Positions 1-11,968 of a DNA stretch of 64,000 nt are shown piece by piece. The notes beneath the pieces were generated by a model. That model was not told the origin of the DNA. It searched no databases and worked only from the letters and a program-made list of their open reading frames with translations. This stretch comes from Clostridium sp. BSD9I1. Lineage in GTDB: Bacteria > Bacillota > Clostridia > Clostridiales > Clostridiaceae. The stretch is from positions 1 through 64,000 of the forward strand of contig NZ_FYAM01000025.1 of the NCBI RefSeq assembly GCF_900185645.1, in the 5' to 3' direction. The position numbers and the translations under genes were made by a program. Numbering within the stretch: the first letter of the stretch is position 1; the number at the start of each line of letters is the position of its first letter.

Positions 1-86
<86 letters not shown>

Positions 87-157
87 AAGTTTAATCTGTT
101 TCGCTCATCGCGTTTCTTAACATTTAATTGTTAAGTAATTGACTGGTTTCTATTCTC

Positions 158-176
158 TGTTCAATTTTCAAAGACC
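158..176 (-). promoter_or_regulatory. rRNA leader boxA-like antitermination element
   Basis: On the minus strand the leader reads GGTCTTTGAAAATTGAACA. This matches the TGCTCTTTGAAAA-type boxA found upstream of 16S in Bacillus and Clostridium, which recruits the NusB/S10 antitermination complex. It lies between the promoter and the 16S start. The assignment rests on motif and position. Confidence 0.65.
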
Positions 177-178
177 CT

Positions 179-193
179 GTCGCTCCAAGCGAC
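179..193 (-). other. rRNA leader hairpin
   Basis: GTCGCT-TGG-AGCGAC is a perfect 6-bp stem with a 3-base loop in the untranslated rRNA leader, just downstream of the promoter. It has no U-tract, so it is more likely a leader structure than a terminator. Confidence 0.6.
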
Positions 194-199
194 TTTTAC

Positions 200-228
200 A
201 TATTAACACTTTAATTTATTGTTGTCAA
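200..228 (-). promoter_or_regulatory. rRNA operon promoter
   Basis: On the minus strand TTGACA (223-228) is followed by a 17-base spacer and TAATAT (200-205), with A/T-rich sequence upstream. It sits about 115 bases before the 16S start. This is a strong sigma-A type promoter. A second upstream promoter is possible in 240-350 but I could not support one. Confidence 0.85.
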
Positions 229-435
229 CAACTTTTTAAAATATCTTTTAAATCTTTGTTAACTCATTTGTCGTTTCTTGTGACGACATGTGTTATTTTA
301 TCATGTATATACTATCGCTCTATTATTATATCTCTTATTATAGAATAATATACTCATTTTTCATTGTTTTTCTTATTTTTTCTTAATTTTTCTCATATTG
401 ATACACCAGAAAAAGTTGTAGTTAAGTTTAAACAT

Positions 436-470
436 AAAAATGCCCCTTAATTAAATTAAAGGGCATTTTT
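436..470 (-). terminator. Rho-independent terminator after gyrA
   Basis: The inverted repeat AAAAATGCCC...GGGCATTTTT lies 8 bases past the gyrA stop. It gives a GC-cored stem with T-runs on both sides, so it can act in both directions. It separates the gyrBA transcript from the rRNA operon promoter. Bases 229-435 otherwise hold only A/T-rich upstream sequence with no supported gene. Confidence 0.9.
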
Positions 471-477
471 ATTTAAT

Positions 478-2907
478 TTATTCAGTTTCTACTGAAGTAT
501 TTATTTTTGCAATTGCCAGTACCTTTTCATTCTCTACTGTTTTCATCAAGGTAACACCCATAGCATTTCTGCTTGTTATACTTATATCTGAAACTAATAT
601 TCTTATAGCAATATTACTGCTATTAATAAGCATAATTTCATCTTCATCTTTTACAATTCTTGCTGCAGTTATCTTACCTGTCTTTTCTGTAACCTTATAA
701 GTAATTAGTCCTTTTCCACCCCTACTTTGAACTTTATATTCAGATAGGTGTGTTCTTTTTCCAAATCCATTTTCACTAACTACTAATACATCTTTATCTT
801 CTTCAACTATATCCATACCTACAGCTATGTCACCTTTTCTTAAGGTAATAGCTCTTACCCCTGTAGCTGCTCTTCCCATAGGTCTTATATCTTTTTCACT
901 AAATCTTATTGCAAACCCAGCTGCAGTTACTATAAATATCTCTGCATCTCCTCTTGTTTTCTTAATCTTGAGTAATTCATCATCTTCCCTTAAGTTTATA
1001 GCATTTAATCCATTCTTTCTTATAGAAGAGAATTCACTTAATGGAGTTTTCTTAATGATTCCATTTTTAGTTCCCATTAATAAATATCCGTCATCCTTTA
1101 AATCCGCTATAGATATAACTTCTCTAACACTTTCATTAGGACTTAATGGTATAAGATTAATAAGATTTAGTCCTTTTGCTACTCTTCCCGCATCAGGTAA
1201 TTCATAACCCTTAAGCTTATATACTCTACCTAAATTAGTAAAGAATAATAAATTACTATGAGTGGATGTTACAAATATTCTTTCTATAAAGTCATCTTCC
1301 TTAGTGGTCATGGCTTGAATTCCTTTTCCTCCCCTTTTTTGTGAGGAGTATGCATCAGATGAAATTCTCTTTATGTATCCTGAATGAGTTAAAGTTATAA
1401 CAACTTCTTCCTCTTGTATTAAATCTTCTATATCTATTTCATCTATTCTCTTTTCGATCTGAGTTCTTCTCTCATCTCCATACCTATTCTTTATTTCGTT
1501 TAACTCGTCTTTTATAATTTTTAGCACAAGCTCTTCACTTGTTAATATCTCTTTTAAATAATTAATTGTCTTTAAAAGTTCTGCATATTCTTCTTCTATT
1601 TTAGCTCGTTCTAATCCTGTAAGCCTTTGAAGTCTCATATCAAGAATGGCTTGAGCTTGTTTTTCAGATAATCCAAATCCACTCATAAGGCCATTTCTAG
1701 CTTCTTCTGTATTTTTAGAACCTCTTATTACCTTAATTACTTCATCTATATGATCTAGAGCTATTCTTAATCCTTCTAAAATATGGGCACGAGCTTCTGC
1801 TTTATCTAACTCAAACTTAGTTCTTCTTCTTATTACTTCCTTTTGGAATTCTATATAATAAACCAGCATTTGCTTTAAATTTAAAACTTGAGGCTCATTA
1901 TTTACTAGTGATAACATTATTATTCCAAAGGTATCTTGCATTTTTGTATGTTTATAGAGTTGGTTTAAAACGATATTTGCATTAGCATCTCTTTTAATTT
2001 CTATTACAACTCTCATACCATCTCTATCTGATTCATCTCTAAGATCAGAAATTCCCTCTATCCTTTTATCCTTTACTAAGTCAGCCATATTTTCTATAAG
2101 CTTTGCCTTATTTACTTGATAAGGCAATTCTGTTACTATGATTCTTTGTCTTCCCTTTTCTTCTTCTATTTCTGCCTTAGCTCTTACAAGTATCTTTCCT
2201 CTTCCAGTTTCATAAGCTTCTCTTATGCCATTAGTTCCAAGTATTATACCTGCTGTAGGAAAATCAGGTCCCTTTATCTTAGACATTAAATCTAACACAG
2301 TAACATCAGGATTATCTATTAATAAGTGTATACCTTCTATTACTTCACCTAAGTTATGAGGAGGTATATTGGTAGCCATCCCTACGGCTATCCCAGATGA
2401 ACCATTAACTAGCAGATTAGGAATACGTGAAGGAAGTACTAATGGCTCCTTTTCAGAACCATCAAAATTTGGTACAAAATCCACCGTATTTTTGTTAATA
2501 TCTTTTAACATTTCTACCGCAATTTTACTCATCTTAGCTTCTGTGTATCTCATAGCTGCTGCAGAGTCACCATCTACAGATCCAAAGTTTCCATGGCCAT
2601 CTACCATTGTATATCTTATAGAAAAATCTTGAGCCAATCTTACTAACGCATCGTAAACTGAACTATCTCCATGAGGATGGTATTTACCTAATACGTCCCC
2701 AACTATTCTGGCACACTTTCTATAACTTTTCTCTGGAGAAAGCCCTAATTCCTGCATAGAATATAATATTCTTCTATGTACAGGTTTTAAACCATCACGT
2801 ACATCAGGAAGTGCACGACCTACTATAACACTCATAGCATAATCTATATAACATCGTTTCATTTCTTGCTTTATATCTACTTCTAAAACTTTACCTTCAT
2901 TGAACAT
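478..2907 (-). CDS. gyrA: DNA gyrase subunit A
   Basis: This is the breakage-reunion subunit of gyrase, which works with GyrB to introduce negative supercoils. The 809-residue product has the WHD/tower core with catalytic Tyr121 in AAMRYTE and the quinolone-determining segment [10 protein letters not shown]. Ser82 and Asp86 correspond to E. coli Ser83 and Asp87, so it looks quinolone-sensitive. The C-terminal beta-pinwheel carries a GyrA box (QKRGGKG, near residue 523), which separates it from ParC. The frame is open 6 codons further to a TTG at 2925, but AAGGTGAG lies 6-7 bases before the ATG at 2907, so that ATG is preferred. It lies 18 bases after gyrB in the same operon. Confidence 0.97.
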   Translation of the reverse strand: MFNEGKVLEVDIKQEMKRCYIDYAMSVIVGRALPDVRDGLKPVHRRILYSMQELGLSPEKSYRKCARIVGDVLGKYHPHGDSSVYDALVRLAQDFSIRYTMVDGHGNFGSVDGDSAAAMRYTEAKMSKIAVEMLKDINKNTVDFVPNFDGSEKEPLVLPSRIPNLLVNGSSGIAVGMATNIPPHNLGEVIEGIHLLIDNPDVTVLDLMSKIKGPDFPTAGIILGTNGIREAYETGRGKILVRAKAEIEEEKGRQRIIVTELPYQVNKAKLIENMADLVKDKRIEGISDLRDESDRDGMRVVIEIKRDANANIVLNQLYKHTKMQDTFGIIMLSLVNNEPQVLNLKQMLVYYIEFQKEVIRRRTKFELDKAEARAHILEGLRIALDHIDEVIKVIRGSKNTEEARNGLMSGFGLSEKQAQAILDMRLQRLTGLERAKIEEEYAELLKTINYLKEILTSEELVLKIIKDELNEIKNRYGDERRTQIEKRIDEIDIEDLIQEEEVVITLTHSGYIKRISSDAYSSQKRGGKGIQAMTTKEDDFIERIFVTSTHSNLLFFTNLGRVYKLKGYELPDAGRVAKGLNLINLIPLSPNESVREVISIADLKDDGYLLMGTKNGIIKKTPLSEFSSIRKNGLNAINLREDDELLKIKKTRGDAEIFIVTAAGFAIRFSEKDIRPMGRAATGVRAITLRKGDIAVGMDIVEEDKDVLVVSENGFGKRTHLSEYKVQSRGGKGLITYKVTEKTGKITAARIVKDEDEIMLINSSNIAIRILVSDISITSRNAMGVTLMKTVENEKVLAIAKINTSVETE

Positions 2908-2925
2908 TAATCTCTCACCTTCCAA

Positions 2926-5120
<2,195 letters not shown>

Positions 5121-5137
5121 CAATATTCCTCCTTAAT

Positions 5138-6244
5138 TTAGAGTATATAATTTTTTTCCATACATTTTCCATTAGTTACTGTAAAAATTTTCGAATCATC
5201 TTTTTTTAGATAATTTTTTATATCATTAACTCCAGTACATGTTATTATTGTTTGTATATTATTAATAGAGTTTAATATATACCTTTGTCTCTTGGAATCA
5301 AGTTCTGAAAGCACATCGTCTAACAATAGTACTGGGTATTCTCCTGCAATTTCTTTTATTATTTCTAAAGATGCAAACTTTATAGTTAAAACGGAAGTCC
5401 TTTGCTGCCCTTGAGAACCAAAACTTCTTGCATCTATATCATTTATTTTAATAATAAAATCATCTCTATGTGGTCCCAAGGAAGTAGTTCTTTTTTCTAG
5501 ATCCTTTTCCCTATTATTTATAATTGCATCTAGAAACTCTTTTTTATTACCTTCCTTGAAATTTATAGATGAGCAATAAGAAAAACTTATATCTTCTTTT
5601 CCAGATGTTATTTCCTTATGTATAACCTTACCCTTGCTGTTGAGATTTTTAATATAGGCTTTTCTGTCCCTTACAATAGCTGTTCCATAACTAGACAATT
5701 GTTCATCATATATATCTAACATATTCATTAAAGATTCACTTTTATGTTTAATAACCATATTTCTTTCGTTTAAGATCTTATTATATTGAACTAAGTTATG
5801 ATAATATGCTTTACTCAACTTACATAATTCTATATCTAAAAATTTTCTTCTAAAGGATGGAGATTCTTTTACAATTTTTAAATCTTCAGGAGAAAACATT
5901 ACCACGTTTAATACCCCTAAAAGTTCAGAAATCTTATTTATCTTAATAGAATTTATATTAATTCCTTTCTTTCCTTCTTTGAAAACTTTTATTTCAATTT
6001 TTTTATCTAATCTTTCTTTTTCAACGTAAAGTTTTATATAAGCACTTTCTTCTTGCCAATTTATAAGTTCTTTATCTCTAATTGTTCTATGGGATTTTCC
6101 TATACTTGAATAATAAATACTTTCCAAAATGTTGGTTTTTCCTTGAGCATTATCTCCAATAAAAACATTGACATTTTTACTTAATTCTATACTTAACTCT
6201 TTATAATTTCTATAATTAATTAACTGTAAATACTTTATATACAT
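5138..6244 (-). CDS. recF: DNA replication and repair protein RecF
   Basis: This is an SMC-like ATPase that helps load RecA at gaps through RecFOR. The 368 residues show Walker A GDNAQGKTN (residues 30-38), a coiled-coil arm region, an ABC signature FGSQGQQRTSVLTIKFASLE and Walker B PVLLLDDVLSELD. A GTG at 6253 would add three codons. The ATG at 6244 is chosen because GGGTG sits about 6 bases upstream and the family starts at this point (MYIKYLQLINYRNY). It lies 17 bases upstream of remB, so probably co-transcribed with it. Confidence 0.95.
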   Translation of the reverse strand: MYIKYLQLINYRNYKELSIELSKNVNVFIGDNAQGKTNILESIYYSSIGKSHRTIRDKELINWQEESAYIKLYVEKERLDKKIEIKVFKEGKKGININSIKINKISELLGVLNVVMFSPEDLKIVKESPSFRRKFLDIELCKLSKAYYHNLVQYNKILNERNMVIKHKSESLMNMLDIYDEQLSSYGTAIVRDRKAYIKNLNSKGKVIHKEITSGKEDISFSYCSSINFKEGNKKEFLDAIINNREKDLEKRTTSLGPHRDDFIIKINDIDARSFGSQGQQRTSVLTIKFASLEIIKEIAGEYPVLLLDDVLSELDSKRQRYILNSINNIQTIITCTGVNDIKNYLKKDDSKIFTVTNGKCMEKNYIL

Positions 6245-6305
6245 ACAAAACACCCATTATGTAATTATATCATAATATTTTCAATTCAGCTAAATATAAA
6301 TAAAA

Positions 6306-6376
6306 GAGTTAAGATCTGCTTAAAATCATGCCTTTAACAAAGCCTTTATTTATATATCTTAAACTCTCTTAACTCG
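6306..6376 (-). other. Imperfect inverted repeat between yaaA and recF
   Basis: GAGTTAAGAT near 6306 is partly complementary to ATCTTAA...CTTAACTC ending at 6376, giving an A/T-rich imperfect stem in the 139-base gap between yaaA and recF. No clear U-tract or promoter was seen. It may be a weak attenuator. Confidence 0.3.
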
Positions 6377-6383
6377 TATTATA

Positions 6384-6590
6384 TTAAACTATTATAAACT
6401 CTTCTCCATCTACTTCAATTTTGTCACCTTTTGTTAACTTCTTCCCTCTTCTGGTTTCAATTTCTCCATTTACCTTTACCATTTCATTTTGAATATAATA
6501 TTTTGCATCTGAACCTGTTGATATAGCCCCACACCATTTAAGAAAGGCATCTAGCTTTATTATATCTGTATTTATTTTTATTTCAATCAT
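6384..6590 (-). CDS. yaaA: S4-domain RNA-binding protein YaaA
   Basis: This 68-residue protein is a single S4 RNA-binding fold (LDAFLKWCGAISTGSDAKYYI, then VKVNGEIETRRGKKLTKGDKI). It is the small S4 protein (YaaA/RlbA) always found between dnaN and recF in Firmicutes and is thought to act in ribosome biogenesis. It lies 14 bases after dnaN. GGGG about 10 bases upstream of the ATG serves as ribosome site. Confidence 0.9.
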   Translation of the reverse strand: MIEIKINTDIIKLDAFLKWCGAISTGSDAKYYIQNEMVKVNGEIETRRGKKLTKGDKIEVDGEEFIIV

Positions 6591-6604
6591 ATCATTAATT
6601 CCCC

Positions 6605-7708
6605 TTAGTTATTTAATAATCTAACTGGTAATACAAGGTAAGTACAATTGTTTACTTCATTATTTTTTATAATACAAGGCGTTACACTGCTAGACAATTC
6701 CATGGATATTTCTTCTTCATCCATTATTTTCAAGGCATCAATTAGATACTTTGAATTAAATGCAATTTGTAGCGGCTGCCCTTGCAAAATTATGTTTAAT
6801 TCTTCTCTCACCATTCCCAATTGAGAATTTGAAGTGATAATCATATTTTCTCCTTGTATATCTAATTTTATTAAATTCGTATTCCCATCCTTGCCCATTA
6901 ATGATGCTCTTTCTATACATCCTAGTAATTCTGATCTTTTAGCCATTACTTTAAGATTATATTCATCTGGGATTATGGATTTATATTTAATAAATTCGCC
7001 CTCTAAAAGTCTTGATACTATTTTAGTTTCCCCTATTGTGAATAAAATATGATTTGGAGTAAATGTTATATTAACTTTTTCATCAGTTTCTTCTAGTATC
7101 TTAGATACTTCATTTAAAGTCTTCCCTGGTATTACAGCACTTATTGTACTTTCACTATCAATATATTCAGATTTTACTGCCAATCTGTATCCATCAAGTG
7201 CCACTAAATTAAGGTTTTTATCCTTTATTTCAAACAATAATCCTGTAAGTATTGGGCGAGTTTCTTCTTGTGCTACAGCAAATATAGTTGATTTTATCAT
7301 ATTTTTTAGTATGCTTTGCGGAATTTGAACAATTGTATTCTCATTGATAGTTGGTAGTTCAGGAAAATCTTTTGCATTCATATGAATTAAAGTAAACTTA
7401 GATTTTTGACATATTATTTCTATTGAATTATTGTCCTTTGTAGTTATTTCAATTATATCGTTTGGTAATTTTCTTATTATTTCTCCAAATATTTTTGAAT
7501 CAACAACAATTTCTCCTTCTTCAATTATGTCTGCTTTGATTTTAGTTTCTATACTTAAATCAATATCTGATCCTGTTAATACAATAGACGAGCCCAAAGC
7601 TTTTAATAAAATACCTTGTAAGACAGGCATTGTTGATTTTCCTGTAACAGCCTTTTGGGCAATAGATATACCTTCTTGAAGATTGCTTTTTTCGCATGTA
7701 AATTTCAT
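6605..7708 (-). CDS. dnaN: DNA polymerase III beta sliding clamp
   Basis: This is the ring-shaped processivity clamp for the replicative polymerase. Its 367 residues are normal length and form three clamp repeats, with QEETRPILTGLLFE and LVALDGYRLAV in the second and the conserved C-terminal LPVRLLNN that forms part of the partner-binding cleft. GGAGG lies 7 bases before the ATG. The gene follows dnaA across the origin-unwinding region at 7740-7935, so initiation and clamp supply are linked. Confidence 0.98.
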   Translation of the reverse strand: MKFTCEKSNLQEGISIAQKAVTGKSTMPVLQGILLKALGSSIVLTGSDIDLSIETKIKADIIEEGEIVVDSKIFGEIIRKLPNDIIEITTKDNNSIEIICQKSKFTLIHMNAKDFPELPTINENTIVQIPQSILKNMIKSTIFAVAQEETRPILTGLLFEIKDKNLNLVALDGYRLAVKSEYIDSESTISAVIPGKTLNEVSKILEETDEKVNITFTPNHILFTIGETKIVSRLLEGEFIKYKSIIPDEYNLKVMAKRSELLGCIERASLMGKDGNTNLIKLDIQGENMIITSNSQLGMVREELNIILQGQPLQIAFNSKYLIDALKIMDEEEISMELSSSVTPCIIKNNEVNNCTYLVLPVRLLNN

Positions 7709-7739
7709 ATGTAATCCTCCTTAATTATCAACACTAAAT

Positions 7740-7935
7740 ATTCTTCTTAGATAGAATAGATATAATAGATATTTATAGTAGTAATAGTAGTAGGGGCTGT
7801 GGAATTGTTGATAAGTGCCTTCAGGCTAGATAAATCAACGAAAAATAAGAAAAAATAATTGTGGATAAGTTGTTCTGCGTCAACTAACTTTATCCACATA
7901 ATTATATAAAATAAAAGTTTTTATTTTTATCCACA
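7740..7935. other. oriC: oriC, dnaA-dnaN part: DnaA boxes and candidate unwinding element
   Basis: Perfect DnaA boxes lie at 7860-7868 (TGTGGATAA), 7890-7898 (TTATCCACA) and 7927-7935 (TTATCCACA). A one-mismatch box TGTTGATAA is at 7806-7814. Beside it, 7776-7793 reads as six consecutive TAG/TAA triplets followed by GGGG, and further A/T-rich TAGATA/TAGAATAGATA repeats extend to 7748. This matches the Bacillus layout of boxes, a GC patch and DnaA-trios leading into the unwinding region. No coding sequence is present here. Confidence 0.85.
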
Positions 7936-7968
7936 GCTATTAATAAAAAAATAATACACAAGTGTTAG

Positions 7969-9324
7969 CTATTTTTGAGTTATTTTCTTCGTTAGTTCAC
8001 TAACGGCGTTTTGTAAGGACTCATCTTCCTTTAAGCTTGAAGAAATTTTTTCATATGCATGTATTACAGTAGTATGATCTCTTCCTCCAAATTCTTCACC
8101 TATTTTAGGCAGTGAAGTATCGGTAAGCTTTCTACAAAGATACATGGCAATTTGCCTTGGGAAAGCTACATTTCGTGTTCTTCTTGCAGATTTAAAGTCT
8201 TCAACTCGCAAATTAAAATAGCTAGAAACTATATCTTGTATGGATTCTATAGTAATTTGCTTAGAATGCTTATTAGATATAATATCTTTAAGTGCTTCTG
8301 AAGCTAAGTCTACACTAATTTCCTTGTTTGTTAATGAGGAAAAGGCGACTATTCTAATTAATGCTCCTTCAAGTTCTCTTATATTAGACTTTATTTTAGT
8401 GGCTATGTATACTAACACTTCATTTGGAATACTTAAGTTTTCTACATCGGCTTTTTTCTTTAGTATTGCCATTCGAGTTTCAAAATCAGGTGCCTGAATA
8501 TCTGCAATAAGTCCCCACTCAAATCTAGAACGAAGCCTATCTTCTAATGTAGGAATTTCTTTAGGTGGTCGATCACTTGATAAAATTATTTGTTTATTTG
8601 ACTCATGTAAGTCATTAAATGTATGGAAAAATTCTTCCTGAGTTCTTTCTTTTCCTGCTATGAATTGAACGTCATCTATTAAAAGTACATCTATATTTCT
8701 ATACTTATTACGGAATTCTACATTTTTATCATCTTTTATAGAATTAATAAGTTCATTTGTAAATTTTTCAGAAGAAACATATACAACCTTAGAGTTAGGA
8801 TTATTATTAAGAATATAATGACCAATAGCATGCATTAGATGAGTTTTTCCCAGTCCAACTCCTCCATATATAAAAAGTGGATTGTAAGCTTTTGCAGGGG
8901 CCTCAGCTACTGCTAAAGATGCTGCATGAGCAAACCTATTACTATTGCCTATGACAAAGGATTTAAAAGTATACTTAGGATTTAGCATAGCTGACATTTC
9001 ATCATTTACAACTATATTATTATTTTTTTCAGGTATATTATTGGAAGGACTTTTTTCTAAGTCTATTACTTCTTCTGTAGATACTATAAATTCTACATTA
9101 TATCTTTTAGAAGTTATAAGTTTTAAAGCATTAATAATGAGATCCTTATATCTACTACTCAAAATGCCTTTAGTAAAATCATTAGGGACACATAAATAAA
9201 AACAATCCGCTTCTATTTTTAAAGGAACAATGCTTTTAATCCAAGTATTAAAACTTACCTCTGTAAGCTCTCCTTTAATAATAGTTAATGCATTTTCCCA
9301 TATATCTTTTAATTGGGCATTCAT
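7969..9324 (-). CDS. dnaA: Chromosomal replication initiator DnaA
   Basis: This protein binds oriC boxes, oligomerises on ATP and melts the origin. The 451 residues comprise an N-terminal DnaB/DnaD-interaction domain (1-80), a variable linker (about 85-110), an AAA+ domain with Walker [10 protein letters not shown] (154-162) and Walker [11 protein letters not shown], and a C-terminal domain with the DnaA signature [20 protein letters not shown] lies 7 bases before the ATG. DnaA boxes on both sides imply autoregulation. A minus-strand TATAAT at 9412-9417 could be its -10, but the -35 is unclear. Confidence 0.98.
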   Translation of the reverse strand: MNAQLKDIWENALTIIKGELTEVSFNTWIKSIVPLKIEADCFYLCVPNDFTKGILSSRYKDLIINALKLITSKRYNVEFIVSTEEVIDLEKSPSNNIPEKNNNIVVNDEMSAMLNPKYTFKSFVIGNSNRFAHAASLAVAEAPAKAYNPLFIYGGVGLGKTHLMHAIGHYILNNNPNSKVVYVSSEKFTNELINSIKDDKNVEFRNKYRNIDVLLIDDVQFIAGKERTQEEFFHTFNDLHESNKQIILSSDRPPKEIPTLEDRLRSRFEWGLIADIQAPDFETRMAILKKKADVENLSIPNEVLVYIATKIKSNIRELEGALIRIVAFSSLTNKEISVDLASEALKDIISNKHSKQITIESIQDIVSSYFNLRVEDFKSARRTRNVAFPRQIAMYLCRKLTDTSLPKIGEEFGGRDHTTVIHAYEKISSSLKEDESLQNAVSELTKKITQK

Positions 9325-9400
9325 ATTTTATCCTCCAGTTCAAAATATTAAATATTAAATTTAAATAGAAAATTCCCTAATTAACAGTAAATCTACAAGT

Positions 9401-9709
9401 TTATACACATCATTATAGGTTGTTGACAATTATCAATAAAAATATTCACATGTTAGTATTTTTGTACATAGTTTTTTATTCAATTGTTTATCAACATATG
9501 TTAATAAATAATTGATAACACTATTAACATATGAATAACTAGGTAAAAACAGGTCTAGAATATATATTATAAAGAATAAAACAAAAAATATAACAACTTA
9601 TACACATAGTTATCAACAATTGTGGATAAGTTAAATATAAACAAAGGTTATCAACAGTCCTTTATTAATAATATCAAAACGCATATAGGTATTCAAGAAG
9701 TTATCCACA
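9401..9709. other. oriC: oriC, dnaA-rpmH part: DnaA box cluster
   Basis: Two perfect DnaA boxes (9621-9629 reverse, 9701-9709 forward) sit among one-mismatch boxes: TTATACACA at 9401-9409 and 9598-9606, and TTATCAACA at 9488-9496, 9610-9618 and 9648-9656. The 520-base gap between dnaA and rpmH is otherwise A/T-rich and carries no gene. This corresponds to the upstream incA/B/C-type half of the Bacillus bipartite origin. Divergent transcription of dnaA and rpmH from here marks the replichore switch. Confidence 0.9.
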
Positions 9710-9744
9710 AAAAATAATTTTAAAATATTAACAAACCCTTTTTC

Positions 9745-9773
9745 TTGACAGAAAGGGTAGGTATATATATAAT
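9745..9773 (+). promoter_or_regulatory. Consensus sigma-A promoter of the rpmH operon
   Basis: TTGACA (9745-9750), a 17-base spacer and TATAAT (9768-9773) form an exact consensus promoter, 72 bases upstream of rpmH. Nothing else between it and rpmH suggests control. Confidence 0.93.
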
Positions 9774-9845
9774 TTAATAGTAAAACTATAAATAAGGTAG
9801 TAAGTTAATTGCTATACACATTATACAAAAAGGGGGTGTAGCTCA

Positions 9846-9980
9846 ATGTTTATGACATACCAACCAAAAAAGAAGCAGAGAAAGAAAGAACATGGATTTA
9901 GAAAAAGAATGAAGACTAAATCAGGAAGAAATGTTCTTCAAAGAAGAAGACAAAAAGGTAGAAAGAGATTGACAGCATAA
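9846..9980 (+). CDS. rpmH: Ribosomal protein bL34
   Basis: This 44-codon gene encodes [18 protein letters not shown] followed by a basic helix and ends QKGRKRLTA, diagnostic for bL34 of the large subunit. It is short and easily missed by length-limited gene calling. AGGGGGTG lies about 8 bases before the ATG. It is first in the rpmH-rnpA-yidD-yidC-jag-mnmE-mnmG-rsmG cluster and directly follows the consensus promoter. Confidence 0.97.
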   Translation: MFMTYQPKKKQRKKEHGFRKRMKTKSGRNVLQRRRQKGRKRLTA

Positions 9981-10002
9981 GGCCGCATATTGTGGCCTTT
10001 TT
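9979..10002 (+). terminator. Hairpin with short T-run between rpmH and rnpA
   Basis: AAGGCCGCA-TAT-TGTGGCCTT forms a 9-bp stem (one G-T pair) followed by TTTTT, starting at the rpmH stop codon. It resembles a leaky intrinsic terminator that would let L34 be made in excess of the RNase P protein. Confidence 0.65.
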
Positions 10003-10028
10003 CTGCAACCGCAAAAAAGGAGCAATAG

Positions 10029-10370
10029 ATGATGAAGAAGTATAAGTTAAGAAAGAATGCAGAATTTAGAGTGGTATACAGAAGAGGAAAGTCTTTTTCT
10101 AATGAATTATTAGTTTTATATATGTATAAAAATTATAAAAATAAAGATAGTAGATTTGGCATATCAGTTAGTAAAAAAGTAGGTAAAAGTGTAGTAAGAA
10201 GTAGAGTTAAAAGGTTGATTAGAGAAAATGTACGTCTTAGATATAATAGTATAAAAGAAGGCTATGATTGTGTAATTATAGCAAGAAATCCTGCCAAAGA
10301 TAAGGATTATCACCTTATAGAAAAGTCCTTGTTAAATTTGTTAGAAAAGGCAGGTTTAATTAAGAATTGA
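10029..10370 (+). CDS. rnpA: Ribonuclease P protein component
   Basis: This is the protein cofactor of RNase P, which matures tRNA 5' ends. The 113 residues include [17 protein letters not shown] at the N-terminus, the [23 protein letters not shown]-binding RNR region and the [10 protein letters not shown] strand. GGAG sits 6 bases before the first of two ATG codons, and the second (10032) is equally usable. It overlaps yidD by four bases. Confidence 0.96.
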   Translation: MMKKYKLRKNAEFRVVYRRGKSFSNELLVLYMYKNYKNKDSRFGISVSKKVGKSVVRSRVKRLIRENVRLRYNSIKEGYDCVIIARNPAKDKDYHLIEKSLLNLLEKAGLIKN

Positions 10371-10576
10371 GAAGTATTATAATATTGGTAATTAAATCAT
10401 ATAGAAAGTATATTTCACCTCTTAAAAACCCATGCTGCAGGTTTTACCCCACTTGTTCTCAATATGCATTAGATGCTATCAATAAATATGGAGTATTAAA
10501 AGGAAGTTTTATGTCAATTAAAAGGATTTTAAGATGTAATCCTTTTAATCCAGGGGGATATGATCCTGTTGAATAA
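10367..10576 (+). CDS. yidD: Membrane protein insertion efficiency factor YidD
   Basis: This small 69-residue protein has the YidD signature [20 protein letters not shown], followed by [10 protein letters not shown] and [12 protein letters not shown]. It is an amphipathic peripheral membrane protein that aids YidC/Sec insertion. Translation apparently starts at TTG (10367) overlapping the rnpA stop (TTGA), suggesting coupling. The conserved gene order rnpA-yidD-yidC supports it. Confidence 0.93.
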   Translation: MRSIIILVIKSYRKYISPLKNPCCRFYPTCSQYALDAINKYGVLKGSFMSIKRILRCNPFNPGGYDPVE

Positions 10577-10594
10577 TTTGACTGGAGGTTTATA

Positions 10595-11254
10595 ATGAGT
10601 ATTTTAAACAATGCGTTGATTCAATTCTTTGTTTTTATTCATCAGTTAGTAACGAGTTTTATTACAAATCCTAACTATTCTTATGGTATAGCCATTATAT
10701 TAGTTACATTAATAATAAAGTTAATATTGTTACCGTTAAATATTAAATCAATTCGTTCTAGTGTAAGAATGAATGAAATACAGCCAGAAACAAAGAAAAT
10801 TCAAGAAAAATATAAAAATGATCCACAAAAGTCCCAACAAGAAGTAATGAAGCTTTATAAGGACAGAGGTATAAATCCATTAGGTGGATGTTTACCTATA
10901 TTAATTCAATGGCCAATATTAATAGCCTTATATTATGTATTTAATAATATTACAGGAATAAATGGTGTGAGTTTTTTATGGGTAAAAGATTTAGCACAGG
11001 CAGATGTAGTGCTTGCAGTTTTAGCTGGAGCTACTCAATACTATGCATCATTATTGATGGCGCCTCCAGGAGATAGTCCTCAGGCTAAGCAAACTGGTAC
11101 GATGAATATTAGTATGTCATTATTTATGATATTTATAAGCTGGAGGCTTAAATCAGCCTTAGTTTTATATTGGGTAATAAGTAACATAATTCAGATGGGT
11201 CAGACACTTCTTACAAAGAAATTAGAGGAAAGACATAAGGCACTTAATGCTTAA
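10595..11254 (+). CDS. yidC: Membrane protein insertase YidC/Oxa1
   Basis: This inserts and folds membrane proteins alone or with SecYEG. The 219 residues hold about five membrane helices: one near 27-48, a cytoplasmic hairpin rich in K/E/Q (56-95), then GGCLPILIQWPILIALYYVF (98-117) and later helices ending GQTLLTKKLEERHK. No clear lipobox is present at the N-terminus. ACTGGAGG precedes the ATG. It is placed between yidD and jag as usual. Confidence 0.96.
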   Translation: MSILNNALIQFFVFIHQLVTSFITNPNYSYGIAIILVTLIIKLILLPLNIKSIRSSVRMNEIQPETKKIQEKYKNDPQKSQQEVMKLYKDRGINPLGGCLPILIQWPILIALYYVFNNITGINGVSFLWVKDLAQADVVLAVLAGATQYYASLLMAPPGDSPQAKQTGTMNISMSLFMIFISWRLKSALVLYWVISNIIQMGQTLLTKKLEERHKALNA

Positions 11255-11269
11255 AGGGGGGCTTGCGGT

Positions 11270-11896
11270 ATGAAATATATTGATATGACTGGAAGAACCA
11301 TAGCTGAAGCTACAAAGAACGCTTTAAGGGAATTAAATGTTACAGAAGATAAGGTAAAGATAGATATTTTAGATCAAGGAAATAAGGGTCTGTTTAATTT
11401 AATTGGTTGTAGGCCAGCAAAGATAAGAGTTACAGTTAAAAAGGACTATATATCTGAAGCAAGAGAATTTTTAAGAGAAGTTTTAAATTCTATGGGCATA
11501 AAGGCTGAAATAAGAATTAGAGAAGAACAAGATGCTTTAAAGATAATTCTTGCAGGTCCTGAAATGGGTTTACTTATAGGATATAGAGGAGAGACATTAG
11601 ATTCACTACAGTATCTTGTAAGTCTTGTTATAAATAAGGATCATGAAGAAGAGTATAAGAGAGTTATATTAGATACAGAAAATTATAGACAAAAGAGAGA
11701 AGAAACTCTTAAAAGGTTAGCTTTAAAGATAGCGAATAAGGCTAGAAGAACAAGAAAGGTTGTTAAATTAGAGCCTATGAATCCCTATGAAAGAAGGGTT
11801 ATACATTCTGTTCTTCAAAATGACCCAGAAGTAAAAACATATAGTGAGGGAGAAGAACCTTATAGAAGAGTTGTAGTAGATTTAAAGAAAGCCTAA
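11270..11896 (+). CDS. khpB: RNA-binding protein KhpB/Jag
   Basis: Three domains occur in order. The Jag-N domain (MKYIDMTGRTIAEATKNAL) spans roughly residues 1-50. A KH domain with GPEMGLLIGYRGETLDSLQYL lies near 100-125. An R3H domain with NPYERRVIHSVLQ and the final R-R-V-V-V-D-L-K follows. KhpB binds RNA with KhpA and influences cell elongation and division in Gram-positives. GGGGGG lies upstream of the ATG. It follows yidC by 15 bases. Confidence 0.94.
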   Translation: MKYIDMTGRTIAEATKNALRELNVTEDKVKIDILDQGNKGLFNLIGCRPAKIRVTVKKDYISEAREFLREVLNSMGIKAEIRIREEQDALKIILAGPEMGLLIGYRGETLDSLQYLVSLVINKDHEEEYKRVILDTENYRQKREETLKRLALKIANKARRTRKVVKLEPMNPYERRVIHSVLQNDPEVKTYSEGEEPYRRVVVDLKKA

Positions 11897-11968
11897 TATG
11901 GCTTTCTTTTTAAATTTATAGTAAAATGAGTTAATTAGTTAAACATTATTAAATATGAGGTGAAACTT

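Noticed and set aside
139-348. Rightward 69-codon frame with hydrophobic product
   Set aside because: It covers the rRNA promoter and leader on the other strand and has no ribosome site.
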